From contig JAFZRZ010000071.1 of NCBI GenBank assembly GCA_017619635.1, positions 124,001-188,000 of the forward strand: a DNA stretch of 64,000 nucleotides. The letters run 5' to 3'. Positions 7,782 to 17,910 of this stretch are shown here, in pieces. The DNA comes from Lachnospiraceae bacterium. GTDB lineage: Bacteria; Bacillota; Clostridia; Lachnospirales; Lachnospiraceae. The notes below the pieces were generated by a model. It worked only from the letters and a program-made list of their open reading frames with translations, was not told the origin of the DNA and made no database searches. The translations under genes and the position numbers were made by a program. Positions within the stretch are counted from its first letter, which is position 1; every line of letters begins with the position of its first letter.

Positions 7782-9383
7782 ATGAAGAAAGATGACAATC
7801 TTAATGTTTTAAAGGGAGGCGAGATATTAAAGGTTCCGGTCGTTAAGAGCAGTAGTATTGATGAAAACTCTATCAACGATAGGAGTAAGTTGGTATGGGA
7901 AGAATCTTCAGATCTTACTTTGTCTTATCAGCATATGACAAATACTGAAAAATCACTCCTTGTTGCTGCTTTGGCTCATGCGCGAGATGTCAATCATATG
8001 GGTGGTCTTACTGAAGAAGAAAAGAACAGGGGATTTATCATTTCTTGTCCCATAAGAAATATAGCCCAGTTAATGGGGTATGATCTTGAAAAAGATAAAG
8101 TAAATAAATCATACTACAGGGCTATCCGCACAGCTTCAAAAACGTTAAGGCAGGCTACATTTATAAGAGAGATAAAAAATGCCAACGGGACAAAGGGATT
8201 TGAAGCATTTGGTCTTATAGATCGTATTCTCTATAATGACAATGGCGACGGTAACATTCAGTTCTTCTTTAACGGTGCTGCATCGAATTTTATATTTGGT
8301 GATGACAGTATAGGTAATTTTACTCTGTATTCGATCATCTTAAGAAATAAGATGAAAAAGATAGGGCAGTTGGACTCTACCAGACTTCATGAGATATTGA
8401 AAAGAAGTTTTTATTTAGCAAAAAGGTCTGGCTTGGGAATGACTACTGTTTATTATGATTTTATTGATCTGAAATGTAAAATGGGCTTTATAAACATAGA
8501 AGATAAGGCCGTAGTAAATATTTTAAATGATAAGAGATTTGAAGACTTATCTAATAAAAAGATCGCTTACGATAGAGCCCTAGAAATGGAGAAGATAGAT
8601 AAAAAGACTCGTGAAGAATTGATAAAACTGAAAAGCGAAGAGTATGATAAAAATGATAAAGATGCTGTGATCGCTCATAAAGCGGAAATTAAGAATCTGA
8701 ATGACAGGATAGTCTGTCAGTATAACAGTTATCTCGATTTTAAAAAGAGAGTTCTTGTGCCGGCCCAGAAAGTTTTTAAGGAAATGGCTGAAACAGAACC
8801 GGAATTGATGGAATTTATGTATGAATTTACTCCAGTGTCCTTCAAAACTAAGGTTATTGGCATCAATTTTACTATTTATACTTTAAAAGCTTATAAAAAG
8901 AAGATCCTGACTGAAGATGGTGTTCAGATGACGTTTGATGATTTTGGATATATGAGCGATAATGGATCAAAAGCTGAAACTGTTGAAGATAGTCAGCCAC
9001 AGAAAAAAACACAACGGGACATAAACGAATCATTTAATGCGTTCTTTACGCATATAACAACCCACCCTAACGGTTATACATTTGAACCGGCAGATATTAT
9101 GTCTTTGGTACAGGAATTTGACCATAATGTACTTATAGAGAAGTATGACGGCATGAAAAATGTTAGTGCATGTAATAATCCATTAGGTTGGCTTATAATG
9201 GCATGTCGTGAGAACTGGGACGTATCTTCGACCAGTGTTAATAAAAAGCCGAATACAACATTCCACAATTTCGATATGAAACATAACTACGATTTCGATA
9301 AAATGGAAGATATACTGTTAGACAGGGGGAATCAGAGAAATCCAGATCCTGATTTATCTGAGGCCAATGAATCGGAAGAATAA
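7782..9383 (+). CDS. Rep_3 family replication initiator
   Basis: A 533-residue initiator of the iteron-binding Rep_3 (RepA/Pi) type. It has a first winged-helix region (about residues 40-195, containing the YSIILRNKMKKI..LHEILKRS segment) and a second one ending in DFKKRVLVPAQKVFKEM, the usual Rep_3 WH2 signature. It should bind the repeats immediately upstream, open the origin and recruit the host replisome. The C-terminal about 120 residues are a family-specific extension. It starts at ATG 7782 behind GGGAG. Inverted iterons and two family-A repeats before the start suggest autorepression. Confidence 0.85.
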   Translation: MKKDDNLNVLKGGEILKVPVVKSSSIDENSINDRSKLVWEESSDLTLSYQHMTNTEKSLLVAALAHARDVNHMGGLTEEEKNRGFIISCPIRNIAQLMGYDLEKDKVNKSYYRAIRTASKTLRQATFIREIKNANGTKGFEAFGLIDRILYNDNGDGNIQFFFNGAASNFIFGDDSIGNFTLYSIILRNKMKKIGQLDSTRLHEILKRSFYLAKRSGLGMTTVYYDFIDLKCKMGFINIEDKAVVNILNDKRFEDLSNKKIAYDRALEMEKIDKKTREELIKLKSEEYDKNDKDAVIAHKAEIKNLNDRIVCQYNSYLDFKKRVLVPAQKVFKEMAETEPELMEFMYEFTPVSFKTKVIGINFTIYTLKAYKKKILTEDGVQMTFDDFGYMSDNGSKAETVEDSQPQKKTQRDINESFNAFFTHITTHPNGYTFEPADIMSLVQEFDHNVLIEKYDGMKNVSACNNPLGWLIMACRENWDVSSTSVNKKPNTTFHNFDMKHNYDFDKMEDILLDRGNQRNPDPDLSEANESEE

Positions 9384-9414
9384 ACTTATTAACAGTATTA
9401 ATAACATTTGTATT

Positions 9415-9446
9415 AAAGGATATCATAATATTTAATATCCTTTTTT
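9415..9446 (+). terminator. Terminator of rep
   Basis: AAAGGATAT/ATATCCTTT stem with an 11-nt loop followed by T6. Confidence 0.85.
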
Positions 9447-9538
9447 GTTGTGATATGTGGAAAAATTAGAAGATTTGTGGTATATATAATGAACGTAACA
9501 ACATGGATATACAAAAAAATAATAGGAAAGGAGAAGCT

Positions 9539-9784
9539 ATGAATGAAGAACAGCGGGGATACGAAGAATCCGACATGAATTTTTCCATTATCAAAGATAT
9601 CAAAAATGGTGGGTTGAGTATCAGATTTGAAGATGGGAGAAAAGTCGCTGAATTTGTATTACCGGAGATAAGCTTGGTGAAGAATGAGGGATTTGAAGAA
9701 GAAGAAATAGAAAAATTTATACAATGTCTTAATGAAGAAAAAAAATCTATTATACAGATAAGCGAGTATCATAATAGACGATAA
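9539..9784 (+). CDS. Small acidic hypothetical protein
   Basis: An 81-residue acidic protein with no family I recognise. ATG 9539 is chosen because AAAGGAG lies 7 nt upstream; an ATG at 9503 in the same frame has no ribosome site. A TATAAT-like box (TATATATAATG) is present about 50 nt upstream, and a terminator follows, so it is a one-gene transcript between rep and the recombinase. Confidence 0.55.
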   Translation: MNEEQRGYEESDMNFSIIKDIKNGGLSIRFEDGRKVAEFVLPEISLVKNEGFEEEEIEKFIQCLNEEKKSIIQISEYHNRR

Positions 9785-9790
9785 TAAAAA

Positions 9791-9821
9791 ACACCCTCTG
9801 TGATTTACAGGGGGTATTTTT
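9791..9821 (+). terminator. Terminator
   Basis: ACCCTCTGT/ACAGGGGGT stem (one G-U pair) with a 5-nt loop followed by T5. Confidence 0.85.
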
Positions 9822-9869
9822 ATGCAAATACTGAATCAGTCAATAGGTGAACTAGCGATACTATTGCAG

Positions 9870-11201
9870 TCAACGCATAGTGGACTTTATATCCTCAATA
9901 TAATCCTGATCTATATCCAGAAGAGAAGATACTTGTTCAACTGTCATCGATGTCAGAAGCTTTCTGATCACTTCTCTTTTGCCCATTTCCATGTTCTCGG
10001 CGATAGATGATTTCTTGCTTGTGGCAGATGTGTCATTTTTTAATTTAGGGGCAGGATTGGAATCTGAAATCTTCATATTTTTAACTTTTTCATAAGCTTC
10101 CTTATCTTCCCGGAGATAATACTTGGCTGTTACTTCGATACTTTTATGATTCATAACAGTAGAGGTCGCAGATATATCTTTTGTCATCATATAATACATT
10201 GTTCCAAACGTGGCTCTTAACTTATGAGGGGTTATACCATTCTTTGTTCCCAGAGCCTTGTCAGCGTAATGTTTTACGATCTGTTCTACTCCTCTTGAAG
10301 TTATTCTCGTACGTTTAGAACTGATGAATAATGCATCATAATTATCTTCATTAGGAAGAAGGTTGTCTCTTGCGATGTTTATGTATTCAAGAAGGATTTC
10401 CTTGATCTCGTCGCTGAATACGACTCTATTGGGATCATTTATATTTTTATTATCAGAGTCGGAATCACCTTTTCTTATTACATTAATGTAATTTAATTCA
10501 AACGATATATCGGAACAGTTAATAGCACATAATTCTGAAACACGAAGTCCAGTCCCAAGGAACAAATATAATATTGCTTTATCACGAAGAACCATATAAG
10601 GCTTCATCTTATCCCATCTTTTCAGGCAGTTAGGATCTGATTTCTGTATTTTATCGAGTGCAGTCTGATATTCATTTTCGATAGCGTTAAGAAATAAAGC
10701 GTATTCGTTTTCTTCCAATACACGTATGGAACTACGAGCCTTCTTTTTAATTTTAGGAATTATAGCCTTTTCAGCCGGATTATGATCGATCATGTCTCTT
10801 TTATATAAGAAGTGGAAGAATGATTTGATCGCTATCATTTTTCTTTTTTTAGATGATAGTTCATTATGCTTCAGTTTTTCATGTTCGTCATTCATATCGT
10901 ATTTATAATCAGATAACCATCCGAGAAAAGCGTCAAAATCAAATCCATTGATTTTCTCAAGGTCTTCTAACTTTACATCTTTTGGAGATGAGAAAATAGG
11001 ATTATTTATTACCAGATATCTGAAAAAGAGCTGAATGTCACTGATATATTGAAAACGGGTATGTAATGAAACTTGATTGCGACAGTAGTTCTCGTATTGT
11101 GAGCAATAATCTGGCAATATTTCTAACATTCGATTTATTTTGGCTTGATGCATAGCTGACTGTTTGTCTTTAAGCTCGATAGTATTATAATCTGCTAACA
11201 T
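9870..11201 (-). CDS. Tyrosine recombinase (XerC/D-like)
   Basis: Site-specific recombinase/integrase. The N-terminal SAM-like core-binding part covers about residues 40-170. The catalytic domain shows Arg in GTGLRVSEL (near residue 220), His and Arg in TPHKLRATFG, a third His in STVMNHKS and the Tyr nucleophile in TAKYYL. All are in the usual order. I prefer ATG 11201, which has AGAGG 6 nt upstream, over ATG 11234. Its position two genes from rep suggests resolution of plasmid multimers, but integration or inversion is possible. No att/dif-like core was identified. Confidence 0.85.
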   Translation of the reverse strand: MLADYNTIELKDKQSAMHQAKINRMLEILPDYCSQYENYCRNQVSLHTRFQYISDIQLFFRYLVINNPIFSSPKDVKLEDLEKINGFDFDAFLGWLSDYKYDMNDEHEKLKHNELSSKKRKMIAIKSFFHFLYKRDMIDHNPAEKAIIPKIKKKARSSIRVLEENEYALFLNAIENEYQTALDKIQKSDPNCLKRWDKMKPYMVLRDKAILYLFLGTGLRVSELCAINCSDISFELNYINVIRKGDSDSDNKNINDPNRVVFSDEIKEILLEYINIARDNLLPNEDNYDALFISSKRTRITSRGVEQIVKHYADKALGTKNGITPHKLRATFGTMYYMMTKDISATSTVMNHKSIEVTAKYYLREDKEAYEKVKNMKISDSNPAPKLKNDTSATSKKSSIAENMEMGKREVIRKLLTSMTVEQVSSLLDIDQDYIEDIKSTMR

Positions 11202-11361
11202 AGTATACCTCTTTTTGAGTTTGTTATTTCGCATTATTATAATTTTACGAAATGTATCTTATATATTAAATATAGTATAAATAGTTTGGATATGTCAAAT
11301 TTTACTTTTAATTCGACCATATTATATACAGAGAGAAGAATAAAATAAGGAAGGAGAAAAC

Positions 11362-12345
11362 ATGGAAATTAAATGTGAGTTTTGCGGAGCATATATCAAC
11401 GATACCGATGCGACGTGTCCAAATTGTGGAGCCGTAAATGAACATCATAAAAGAACAGCGGATCATACTCCTCAGACGATAGAAGAATTAAAGCAGTGGT
11501 ATGAAGACAGGCATCTTCCCCCTTATGATGTGACACGTTTTTATATCGGTGTAAATTATCAAGCTCCAAAAGCATTTGGTATTTATGAAGATAATGGCAA
11601 ATTTATTGTATATAAAAATAAAGCTGACGGATCCAGAACGATCAGATATCAGGGACGCGATGAAGCATATGCCGTAAATGAGCTGTATCTTAAATTAAAA
11701 TCCGAAATATTAAATCAGAAATCACATCAAAATTCAGGTTATTCTGAAAGGAGTAATCCAAAAAATAAATCTGGAATAGGCAAAGGTATTCTTGCCATCA
11801 TGTGTTTTTATCTGTTTGGAGGGATAATTTCATATATTGGTCCGATAGGACTTGTATTATTCATTGCATTAGCAGGTCTTCCATTGATCATATACGCATT
11901 TATAGATAAACATGCTAATAAAAGGAAATCTGATAATCCTGGCAAGAAATTCGGAAAGTTTTATATTGTATATCTTGTCGCCCTGATGGCGATTTTAGTC
12001 ACAGTTACTGCCTATAGGCATACGCCAAGATATTATAAATACGACAATTCGGTTTATTGCTTATATGATGGTGATTATTATGAGTACAATGATTATTCCA
12101 ATGATTATTCTCCCATAAACAAAGATTATTTGCCGGTTGAGATCGTTAACAATGGTCCGGATTATGAATATGACACCAAAGGATTAACATGGGATAGTGG
12201 TTATACTTTTGAAGATAGCGATTATTATGAAGAGAATTTGAGATCTTCTGATAGTTGGGACAGCAGTGATTCTGATAGCAGTTACGATTGGGATAGTGGC
12301 TCCGATTGGGACAGCGGAGGATCTGACTGGGATAGTGATTGGTAA
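11362..12345 (+). CDS. Zinc-ribbon membrane protein with Asp/Ser-rich tail
   Basis: The N-terminus has a CEFCG...CPNCG zinc ribbon (residues 5-23). A soluble segment follows, then two hydrophobic segments close together (about 138-180) and a third near 197-215. The last about 35 residues are repeats of D, S, W and G (DSSDSDSSYDWDSGSDW and similar), giving a highly acidic tail. This layout is seen in uncharacterised Firmicute membrane proteins; no function can be assigned. A good AAGGAAGGAG site precedes ATG 11362, and a terminator closes the transcript. Confidence 0.65.
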   Translation: MEIKCEFCGAYINDTDATCPNCGAVNEHHKRTADHTPQTIEELKQWYEDRHLPPYDVTRFYIGVNYQAPKAFGIYEDNGKFIVYKNKADGSRTIRYQGRDEAYAVNELYLKLKSEILNQKSHQNSGYSERSNPKNKSGIGKGILAIMCFYLFGGIISYIGPIGLVLFIALAGLPLIIYAFIDKHANKRKSDNPGKKFGKFYIVYLVALMAILVTVTAYRHTPRYYKYDNSVYCLYDGDYYEYNDYSNDYSPINKDYLPVEIVNNGPDYEYDTKGLTWDSGYTFEDSDYYEENLRSSDSWDSSDSDSSYDWDSGSDWDSGGSDWDSDW

Positions 12346-12351
12346 TTAACG

Positions 12352-12380
12352 AAAATAGCAACTTCTGTTGCTATTTTTTT
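12352..12380 (+). terminator. Terminator
   Basis: Perfect 11-bp stem AAAATAGCAAC/GTTGCTATTTT with a TTCT loop and a T-run. Confidence 0.9.
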
Positions 12381-12543
12381 ATTTGTGGGAATTTTTCTTG
12401 CCAATAAATCTATGTTTTTATTAGGTGTTCCAATTTAGGTACATATGAACATGATTTAGAACAGACATAAGATAAAGTTTGTTATACACTCTTAATCAGA
12501 TTAGACATTTTGTTTTTTATACTAACGAAAGGAGCATTTGATT

Positions 12544-13923
12544 ATGCCTTTTAAAGAAACTATAGGAGAACAGATTAAAACTTTAAGAAAAAGGAAAGAT
12601 TTTACTCAAGAAGAGTTGGGAGAGGCAATAAACAGTTGTCGTAGTAATATTGCAAAGATCGAAACAGGAAAAAAGGAGCTTACAGTCAGAGAATATATTG
12701 ATATATGTAAAGCTTTGAAATGCACTCCGGAAGAAATTGCAGAATCACTTTTGAAGATGTCCGGATTTGAGTATTACGTTCATTGTGATGATAAAGAAAA
12801 TGCTTATGAATGTAATAATGAACTTCTTGATATTCTGAAAAGAGAAATAACTCTTCCCGTAAGAGATATCTATGATTATTTAAAAGCATTAAGACAACTC
12901 CCGGTAATTCGCGTGTACTATTCTGATCTTATTCCTACAGTAGAAGATATTTATATTCTTTCTTTATCTTGCGGCTGTGACGGCTCAGAACGGGATATTA
13001 GAGATATATTCCTTTATAAGAATAGTACATATTCGTATCTTGAATATGCGGGATTGAAACTTCATTATGATGAATATTTCAAAAATGCTGAAAAATGGGG
13101 GATAGGTAAGGATTTTTGGAAAAAGTTTATTATTAACATGTATGGAGTTTTGATATCATCTCCCGAAAAGAAAAAGTTTTATATTGATGATAATTTAGAG
13201 TCTTTGTTTAGGGCATCTGTAAAGTATGGAAATTCTCATTATGTGGGAACGGACGGAAAGGTTGATTTAAGTAAAATATTGGATCTTATAGAAGAAGGAG
13301 TTCATGGAGTAGTCAGGCTTGAACATGATTATGATATCGTAAAATATCCTCATAGAGATTATTTATCAAAGCATTTAAAAGATGATGCTTTTATAATACG
13401 TGGTCATTATAGCATATCAGATATGTTTGTATATTTTAAATATTCTCCATCATATTGTGATGATCTGTTATCAAAATTGTTCCATTTTGAAACATGCGAA
13501 TATAAAGATTCTGCTGAGGAGTATGCGGAATTCGAAAAGAGATATAGTGGGAAAAAACCTGAGTGGGACGAGAATGAACCGTATAGGAGATATGGAGTGT
13601 TGGCTGTTACGCTTCCTGCAGGTGTCGAATTTTACAATTGGTATATAAAAACGTTTTCTGACTATCGCAAAGAAATCGATTGCGGCGAAAATAATCTGTA
13701 TATGAATATAAATTTGTTGAATTCTTATATAGACGAAGAATTAAAAGGTCATGGAGAGTCGGACATTAAAAATAAAATGGAATGTGCGAATGATACCACA
13801 GAAGAATGCGAAAGATTTGAAGATGATATTGAGGAATATGAAGAATTTGATATATCGGATTCTTGTAAAACGTCAAATTCTTTGGTAAACATCTTTAAAA
13901 GGAAAGGTAAGAAAAATGATTAA
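12544..13923 (+). CDS. XRE-family HTH regulator with large C-terminal domain
   Basis: Residues about 5-68 are a Cro/C1-type helix-turn-helix (IKTLRKRKDFTQEELGEAIN, then SNIAKIETGKKELT). The remaining about 390 residues contain no domain I recognise and end in a Glu/Asp-rich stretch. Start ATG 12544 is favoured because AAAGGAG lies 9 nt upstream; TTG 12538 is too close to it. The gene overlaps the coupling-protein gene by 8 nt, so it is translationally linked to it and may regulate transfer or plasmid maintenance. Confidence 0.65.
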   Translation: MPFKETIGEQIKTLRKRKDFTQEELGEAINSCRSNIAKIETGKKELTVREYIDICKALKCTPEEIAESLLKMSGFEYYVHCDDKENAYECNNELLDILKREITLPVRDIYDYLKALRQLPVIRVYYSDLIPTVEDIYILSLSCGCDGSERDIRDIFLYKNSTYSYLEYAGLKLHYDEYFKNAEKWGIGKDFWKKFIINMYGVLISSPEKKKFYIDDNLESLFRASVKYGNSHYVGTDGKVDLSKILDLIEEGVHGVVRLEHDYDIVKYPHRDYLSKHLKDDAFIIRGHYSISDMFVYFKYSPSYCDDLLSKLFHFETCEYKDSAEEYAEFEKRYSGKKPEWDENEPYRRYGVLAVTLPAGVEFYNWYIKTFSDYRKEIDCGENNLYMNINLLNSYIDEELKGHGESDIKNKMECANDTTEECERFEDDIEEYEEFDISDSCKTSNSLVNIFKRKGKKND

Positions 13924-16087
13924 GAAAATATATATATATTATGCGATTGCAATGTGCCTTTTATATGATTATCTACTTCATTGCATAAGTTATAAATATA
14001 TGAATCGTAGAGCATCGATCGATGAGATTACGAGCGGAGGCTTTATTAATTGTTTTACACATCCTTTTTCATTTGAAGGTGTCCGTTCTGGCGATTGTGT
14101 ACTTTGTTTTTGTATCATATTAATGTTGTGCTGTTTTATTGTTCTTAAAGGACTGAATAAACGGCCAAAGGTATCCAGTTTAAGTGATAACGGTTGGTTG
14201 GCAGAAGAAGAACGTAAAGCATTTTTAAAAAATTACACAGAGCCTTATGGACGTAAAAGAATATCAAATCTTAATCTGGTTTGTGCTAACGATATATATA
14301 TAGGATTAGATAATAAAATTACCAACATGAATACCAATATTTTAGGAATAGGTGGTTCGGGAAAAGGTAAATCCCATAATTTTGTTATTCCAAATATGTT
14401 GAGATGTAATTCAAATTATGTAATAACTGATCCTTCCGGCGAGCTGATGAAGAAGTGTGGTAAATATATGGAAGATCAGGGATACAAAATAAAATGTATC
14501 AATGTTCAACGTATTTATGAAAGCAACAGATATAATCCGTTTCACTATATTCGTGAAGAAACAGACGTTTTTATAATGATAGATACCTTTATTAAGAATA
14601 CCAAGGGAAAAGGAGATAAATGCGGTGAGGATTTTTGGATAAAAGCCGAATCTCTGCTCTTATATGCTGTATGTCTGTATTTATGGCATTGTTGTCCGGA
14701 AGAAGAACAGCATTTTGGAAATGTGTTAAAGCTTGTTCATTTAGAAAAGGTATGTTCTGGTGACGAAATATCAGAATTGCATATGTTGTTTAATGATCTG
14801 AAAAAGCAGGATCCGGGAAATTTAGCCGTTTCTTTATATGAAGAGTTTTTAAGTGCAGCTGATAAAACTATGTCCAGTATTTTAATCTCTGTATTCACCA
14901 GGCTAACAAAGATTGAATCAAAAAAAATACAGTGGCTTATGGAACAAGATGAGCTACAACTTGAAACATTTGCTGATAGTAAACAGGTTTTATTTGTTCG
15001 TATCCCAACAGGTGACGATACATTCAATTTTATTGTTTCCATGATGTATTCCCAGCTATTTATGGTTTTGTATGATTATGCAGAAACTACATGTAGTTAT
15101 GGATATAGGGTTACTGCGAATGGATATCAGACTATAAAAACATTTCAAGCAAAAAACGAAAATGAGTCTGTTATTGCCGAGAAATCTGCTTATTCATACT
15201 TAAATAAGATTAAGAAAAGTAAGATTGTTTATGACAAAGAAAAATCGCTTTATGTGATCTGTAATAATGGTCTAGCAATTGATTGGAGAGGAGATAAGGA
15301 ATCTTGTATAAAAGCCCGGAAGGAATTGATTAAACACGGGAGAGTTGAGAAATGTGGTGATAGATGTCCCAATCATGTCAGAATGATACTTGATGAATTT
15401 GCCAACATAGGAAAGATACCTGATTTTGATAATAAACTTTCTACTATTCGTAAGTATGAGATCAGCTGTTGTATCATCTTGCAAAATATTGCGCAGCTTG
15501 AGAGAGATTATAAAGATGATTTTGACAGCATTGTTTCAAATTGCGATACAAAGCTCCTTTTAGGCTCTAATGATCTAAAAACGCTTAAATGGTTTAGTGA
15601 ATTATTGGGCAAAAAAGAGATTACGGTCAGGTCCGAATCGTATCAGAGCAATCATAATGGCTCTGAAAGTTATAGTAAACAGTTGGTTGATCTTATGCCT
15701 GTAGAAAATCTACGAAAATTAGAAAAAGACAAATGTATTGTGGTGATGTCTTCACAAAAACCGTTTATAGGCGATAAATACCATACTTTAGAAGATCCTT
15801 TGTTTAAAGAGTCTACAAAGACTATAGGCAAACTTGTAATCAGAAAACCTACAAAAGAACAACTTGAACAGGAAAAACCTTTTAGATTAAGAGAATCAAC
15901 AACGGTTTCAGACAATAATACGTCATCTGATGTTAATGATAGCAGAAAAGTAATAATTGCTCAAAATGAAGCAAGAAAAACTGAATCGCGTTTGGCTAAA
16001 GAAGCTCTCGAACATATAGATGATGAAAATAACAATATTGAGGTTTTTGGCGAAGATCTGATGAAAAAATCTTGGTCTTTCTCCTGA
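13916..16087 (+). CDS. VirD4/TraG-type coupling protein with frameshifted C-terminal tail
   Basis: Type IV coupling protein: two N-terminal membrane segments (about residues 5-22 and 60-80), Walker A LGIGGSGKGKS near residue 142, Walker B RMILDEFANIGKIPD near 490, and the IILQNIAQLERDY segment that follows in the TraG family. It would pump DNA at a conjugation pore, but no relaxase or other type IV secretion gene is in this window. The annotated frame stops at 16087 just after an A6 run (16064-16069). With one A fewer, translation would run on to 16184 and add an acidic end (VNLAYGEDDDDDFSYIEA), so the present 3' end is probably frameshifted. Confidence 0.85.
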   Translation: MIKKIYIYYAIAMCLLYDYLLHCISYKYMNRRASIDEITSGGFINCFTHPFSFEGVRSGDCVLCFCIILMLCCFIVLKGLNKRPKVSSLSDNGWLAEEERKAFLKNYTEPYGRKRISNLNLVCANDIYIGLDNKITNMNTNILGIGGSGKGKSHNFVIPNMLRCNSNYVITDPSGELMKKCGKYMEDQGYKIKCINVQRIYESNRYNPFHYIREETDVFIMIDTFIKNTKGKGDKCGEDFWIKAESLLLYAVCLYLWHCCPEEEQHFGNVLKLVHLEKVCSGDEISELHMLFNDLKKQDPGNLAVSLYEEFLSAADKTMSSILISVFTRLTKIESKKIQWLMEQDELQLETFADSKQVLFVRIPTGDDTFNFIVSMMYSQLFMVLYDYAETTCSYGYRVTANGYQTIKTFQAKNENESVIAEKSAYSYLNKIKKSKIVYDKEKSLYVICNNGLAIDWRGDKESCIKARKELIKHGRVEKCGDRCPNHVRMILDEFANIGKIPDFDNKLSTIRKYEISCCIILQNIAQLERDYKDDFDSIVSNCDTKLLLGSNDLKTLKWFSELLGKKEITVRSESYQSNHNGSESYSKQLVDLMPVENLRKLEKDKCIVVMSSQKPFIGDKYHTLEDPLFKESTKTIGKLVIRKPTKEQLEQEKPFRLRESTTVSDNNTSSDVNDSRKVIIAQNEARKTESRLAKEALEHIDDENNNIEVFGEDLMKKSWSFS

Positions 16088-16259
16088 ATCTAATAATGTT
16101 GAAATTAAAGATGCAGTTGAAACATTAGTAAATTTAGCCTATGGAGAAGATGATGACGATGATTTCTCTTATATAGAAGCTTAAGAAGCATTTTTGTCTC
16201 AATAAAAACCATATTTATTATATGAAAAGAATTTAATATATGGTAGATAGGAGATAATA

Positions 16260-17855
16260 ATGTATAAGAATCCACTTGAATGTAAACAGAATGTATTTCT
16301 TACCGGAGCCGGAGGAACCGGTAAAACTTATGCGATTAATGATTATATAAAGAATCACCCTAATACCCTTCTGTGTGCTTCTACAGGTACGGCAGCAGTT
16401 AATATTGGAGGTACGACAGTACACAGGTTATTTTCAGTCCCTGTGCCTGCATATGGGGCTGATCCAAACAAGATAACTCCGTCGCAGTTAAAAGTATTCA
16501 GCGACATAGATACTGTCATTATTGACGAAATATCGATGTTGCGTAACGATGCGTTCTCGTTTGCGATGCGAGTATTAAAGAAAGTAGAGGCTTTATATAA
16601 TAAAAAGATCCGTGTGATAGTATCAGGAGATTTTTCGCAGCTTCCGCCTATCGTTAAATCAACGGAAGAGAAGTATTTTACCAAATACGGCTTTGATAAA
16701 TCAGGCTTTTGTTTTACTACAAAGGAATGGCAGGAACTTAAATTCAAGGTGATAAATCTGACTGAAGTAAAACGTCAGGCTGATAAAGAATTTATAGAGA
16801 AACTGTCAAAAGCAAGAATGGGAGAATCGGGCATCGTAAATTATTTCAATAAGTTTGTTACCGATGAACTTCCGGACGATGCTATTTATCTTTGTGGTAC
16901 AAACGCAGAGGCTGACAGGATCAATCAGGAATATCTTGAATCGATATCTGCTCCAATGACAGCGTATCAGGCAGTTAAGAGTGGTGTTACCGGTAAAGAA
17001 TTACCTTGTGATGACATCATACTACTCAAGCCTGGTTGTAAAGTCATGTTCACTGCCAATGATACGATATGGAATGCGGACGGTGAACTGAATCGTGATT
17101 TTGGAGATAAAAACGGAACAGGGCGTTATACCAATGGACTTTTCGGAATAGTAAAAGAACTTAATTCTGATTCAGTTGTAGTCGAAACTGAAAATGGAAA
17201 CGAAATAACTGTCGAAAAGCATAAATGGAGCATTTTTAAATATACTGTTGATAGGACATCGGCTATTCTTAAAAAAGAGGAGTTAGGGTATGTAACCCAG
17301 ATACCTCTTAAGGTCGCTAAAGCCATTACCATACATAAGAGTCAGGGAAAGACATTCTCAAAGATGATTCTTTCTCCGCAGATATTTGCAGCAGGTCAGT
17401 TATATGTGGCTTTGTCCCGTGTAAGAGGGCCAGAAGGTTTATTTATAGCAGAACCAGTAACGACAGAATATCTGAAGATCGATAAGACTGTAAGTAAATT
17501 CTATGAGAATGGTTTTAAATGGGAGATTTCTGAATCCCAACTTAAGAAACAAAAAGAGATAGAAAAGAAGCAGGCTGTAAAGAAGAAAACAAAAAGGAAA
17601 ACGACTGCCAAAAAGACCGGAACTGCAAAAAGTAAAACAGGGACAGTTAAAAAGACTGCTGCCTCCAAAGGCAAGACGTCGTCTACGAAAAAGAAAACAA
17701 CCTCTATAAAGAAAAAGCCGAGCACTGCTACAAAGAAGTCTACTTCAGTAAAAAAGAAGACTGCCACAGCAAAAAGAAAGACTTCTGCGACTAAACGTAC
17801 TACTGGTTCAAAGAGCGTGACCAAGAAGGCTACTGCAACACGTAAAGATAAATAA
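16260..17855 (+). CDS. PIF1/RecD2-type helicase with histone-H1-like tail
   Basis: Superfamily 1B DNA helicase of the PIF1/Dda type: Walker A GAGGTGKT (residues 16-23), motif Ia STGTAA, Walker B IIDEISML, motif III SGDFSQLPP, and the C-terminal ITIHKSQGKTF and LYVALSRVR motifs (near 355-395). Residues about 425-531 are almost wholly Lys, Thr, Ser and Ala, with repeated KKKT and ATKR units resembling histone H1 or bacterial Hc1 tails, and are likely to bind nucleic acid without sequence preference. It probably unwinds DNA during plasmid replication or transfer. AGGAG precedes the ATG. Confidence 0.85.
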   Translation: MYKNPLECKQNVFLTGAGGTGKTYAINDYIKNHPNTLLCASTGTAAVNIGGTTVHRLFSVPVPAYGADPNKITPSQLKVFSDIDTVIIDEISMLRNDAFSFAMRVLKKVEALYNKKIRVIVSGDFSQLPPIVKSTEEKYFTKYGFDKSGFCFTTKEWQELKFKVINLTEVKRQADKEFIEKLSKARMGESGIVNYFNKFVTDELPDDAIYLCGTNAEADRINQEYLESISAPMTAYQAVKSGVTGKELPCDDIILLKPGCKVMFTANDTIWNADGELNRDFGDKNGTGRYTNGLFGIVKELNSDSVVVETENGNEITVEKHKWSIFKYTVDRTSAILKKEELGYVTQIPLKVAKAITIHKSQGKTFSKMILSPQIFAAGQLYVALSRVRGPEGLFIAEPVTTEYLKIDKTVSKFYENGFKWEISESQLKKQKEIEKKQAVKKKTKRKTTAKKTGTAKSKTGTVKKTAASKGKTSSTKKKTTSIKKKPSTATKKSTSVKKKTATAKRKTSATKRTTGSKSVTKKATATRKDK

Positions 17856-17910
17856 TATATTTAGATATGTTTTGTAAATTTGAATATTTAATTAGAGGGA
17901 GGATAGAAAA

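Noticed and set aside
9822..10010. 62-codon plus-strand frame after the small acidic gene
   Set aside because: It begins inside a terminator tail and runs antisense to the recombinase gene.
9870..11201. Integron or transposon around the recombinase
   Set aside because: No flanking inverted repeats, target duplications, attC-like hairpins or cassette genes were found.
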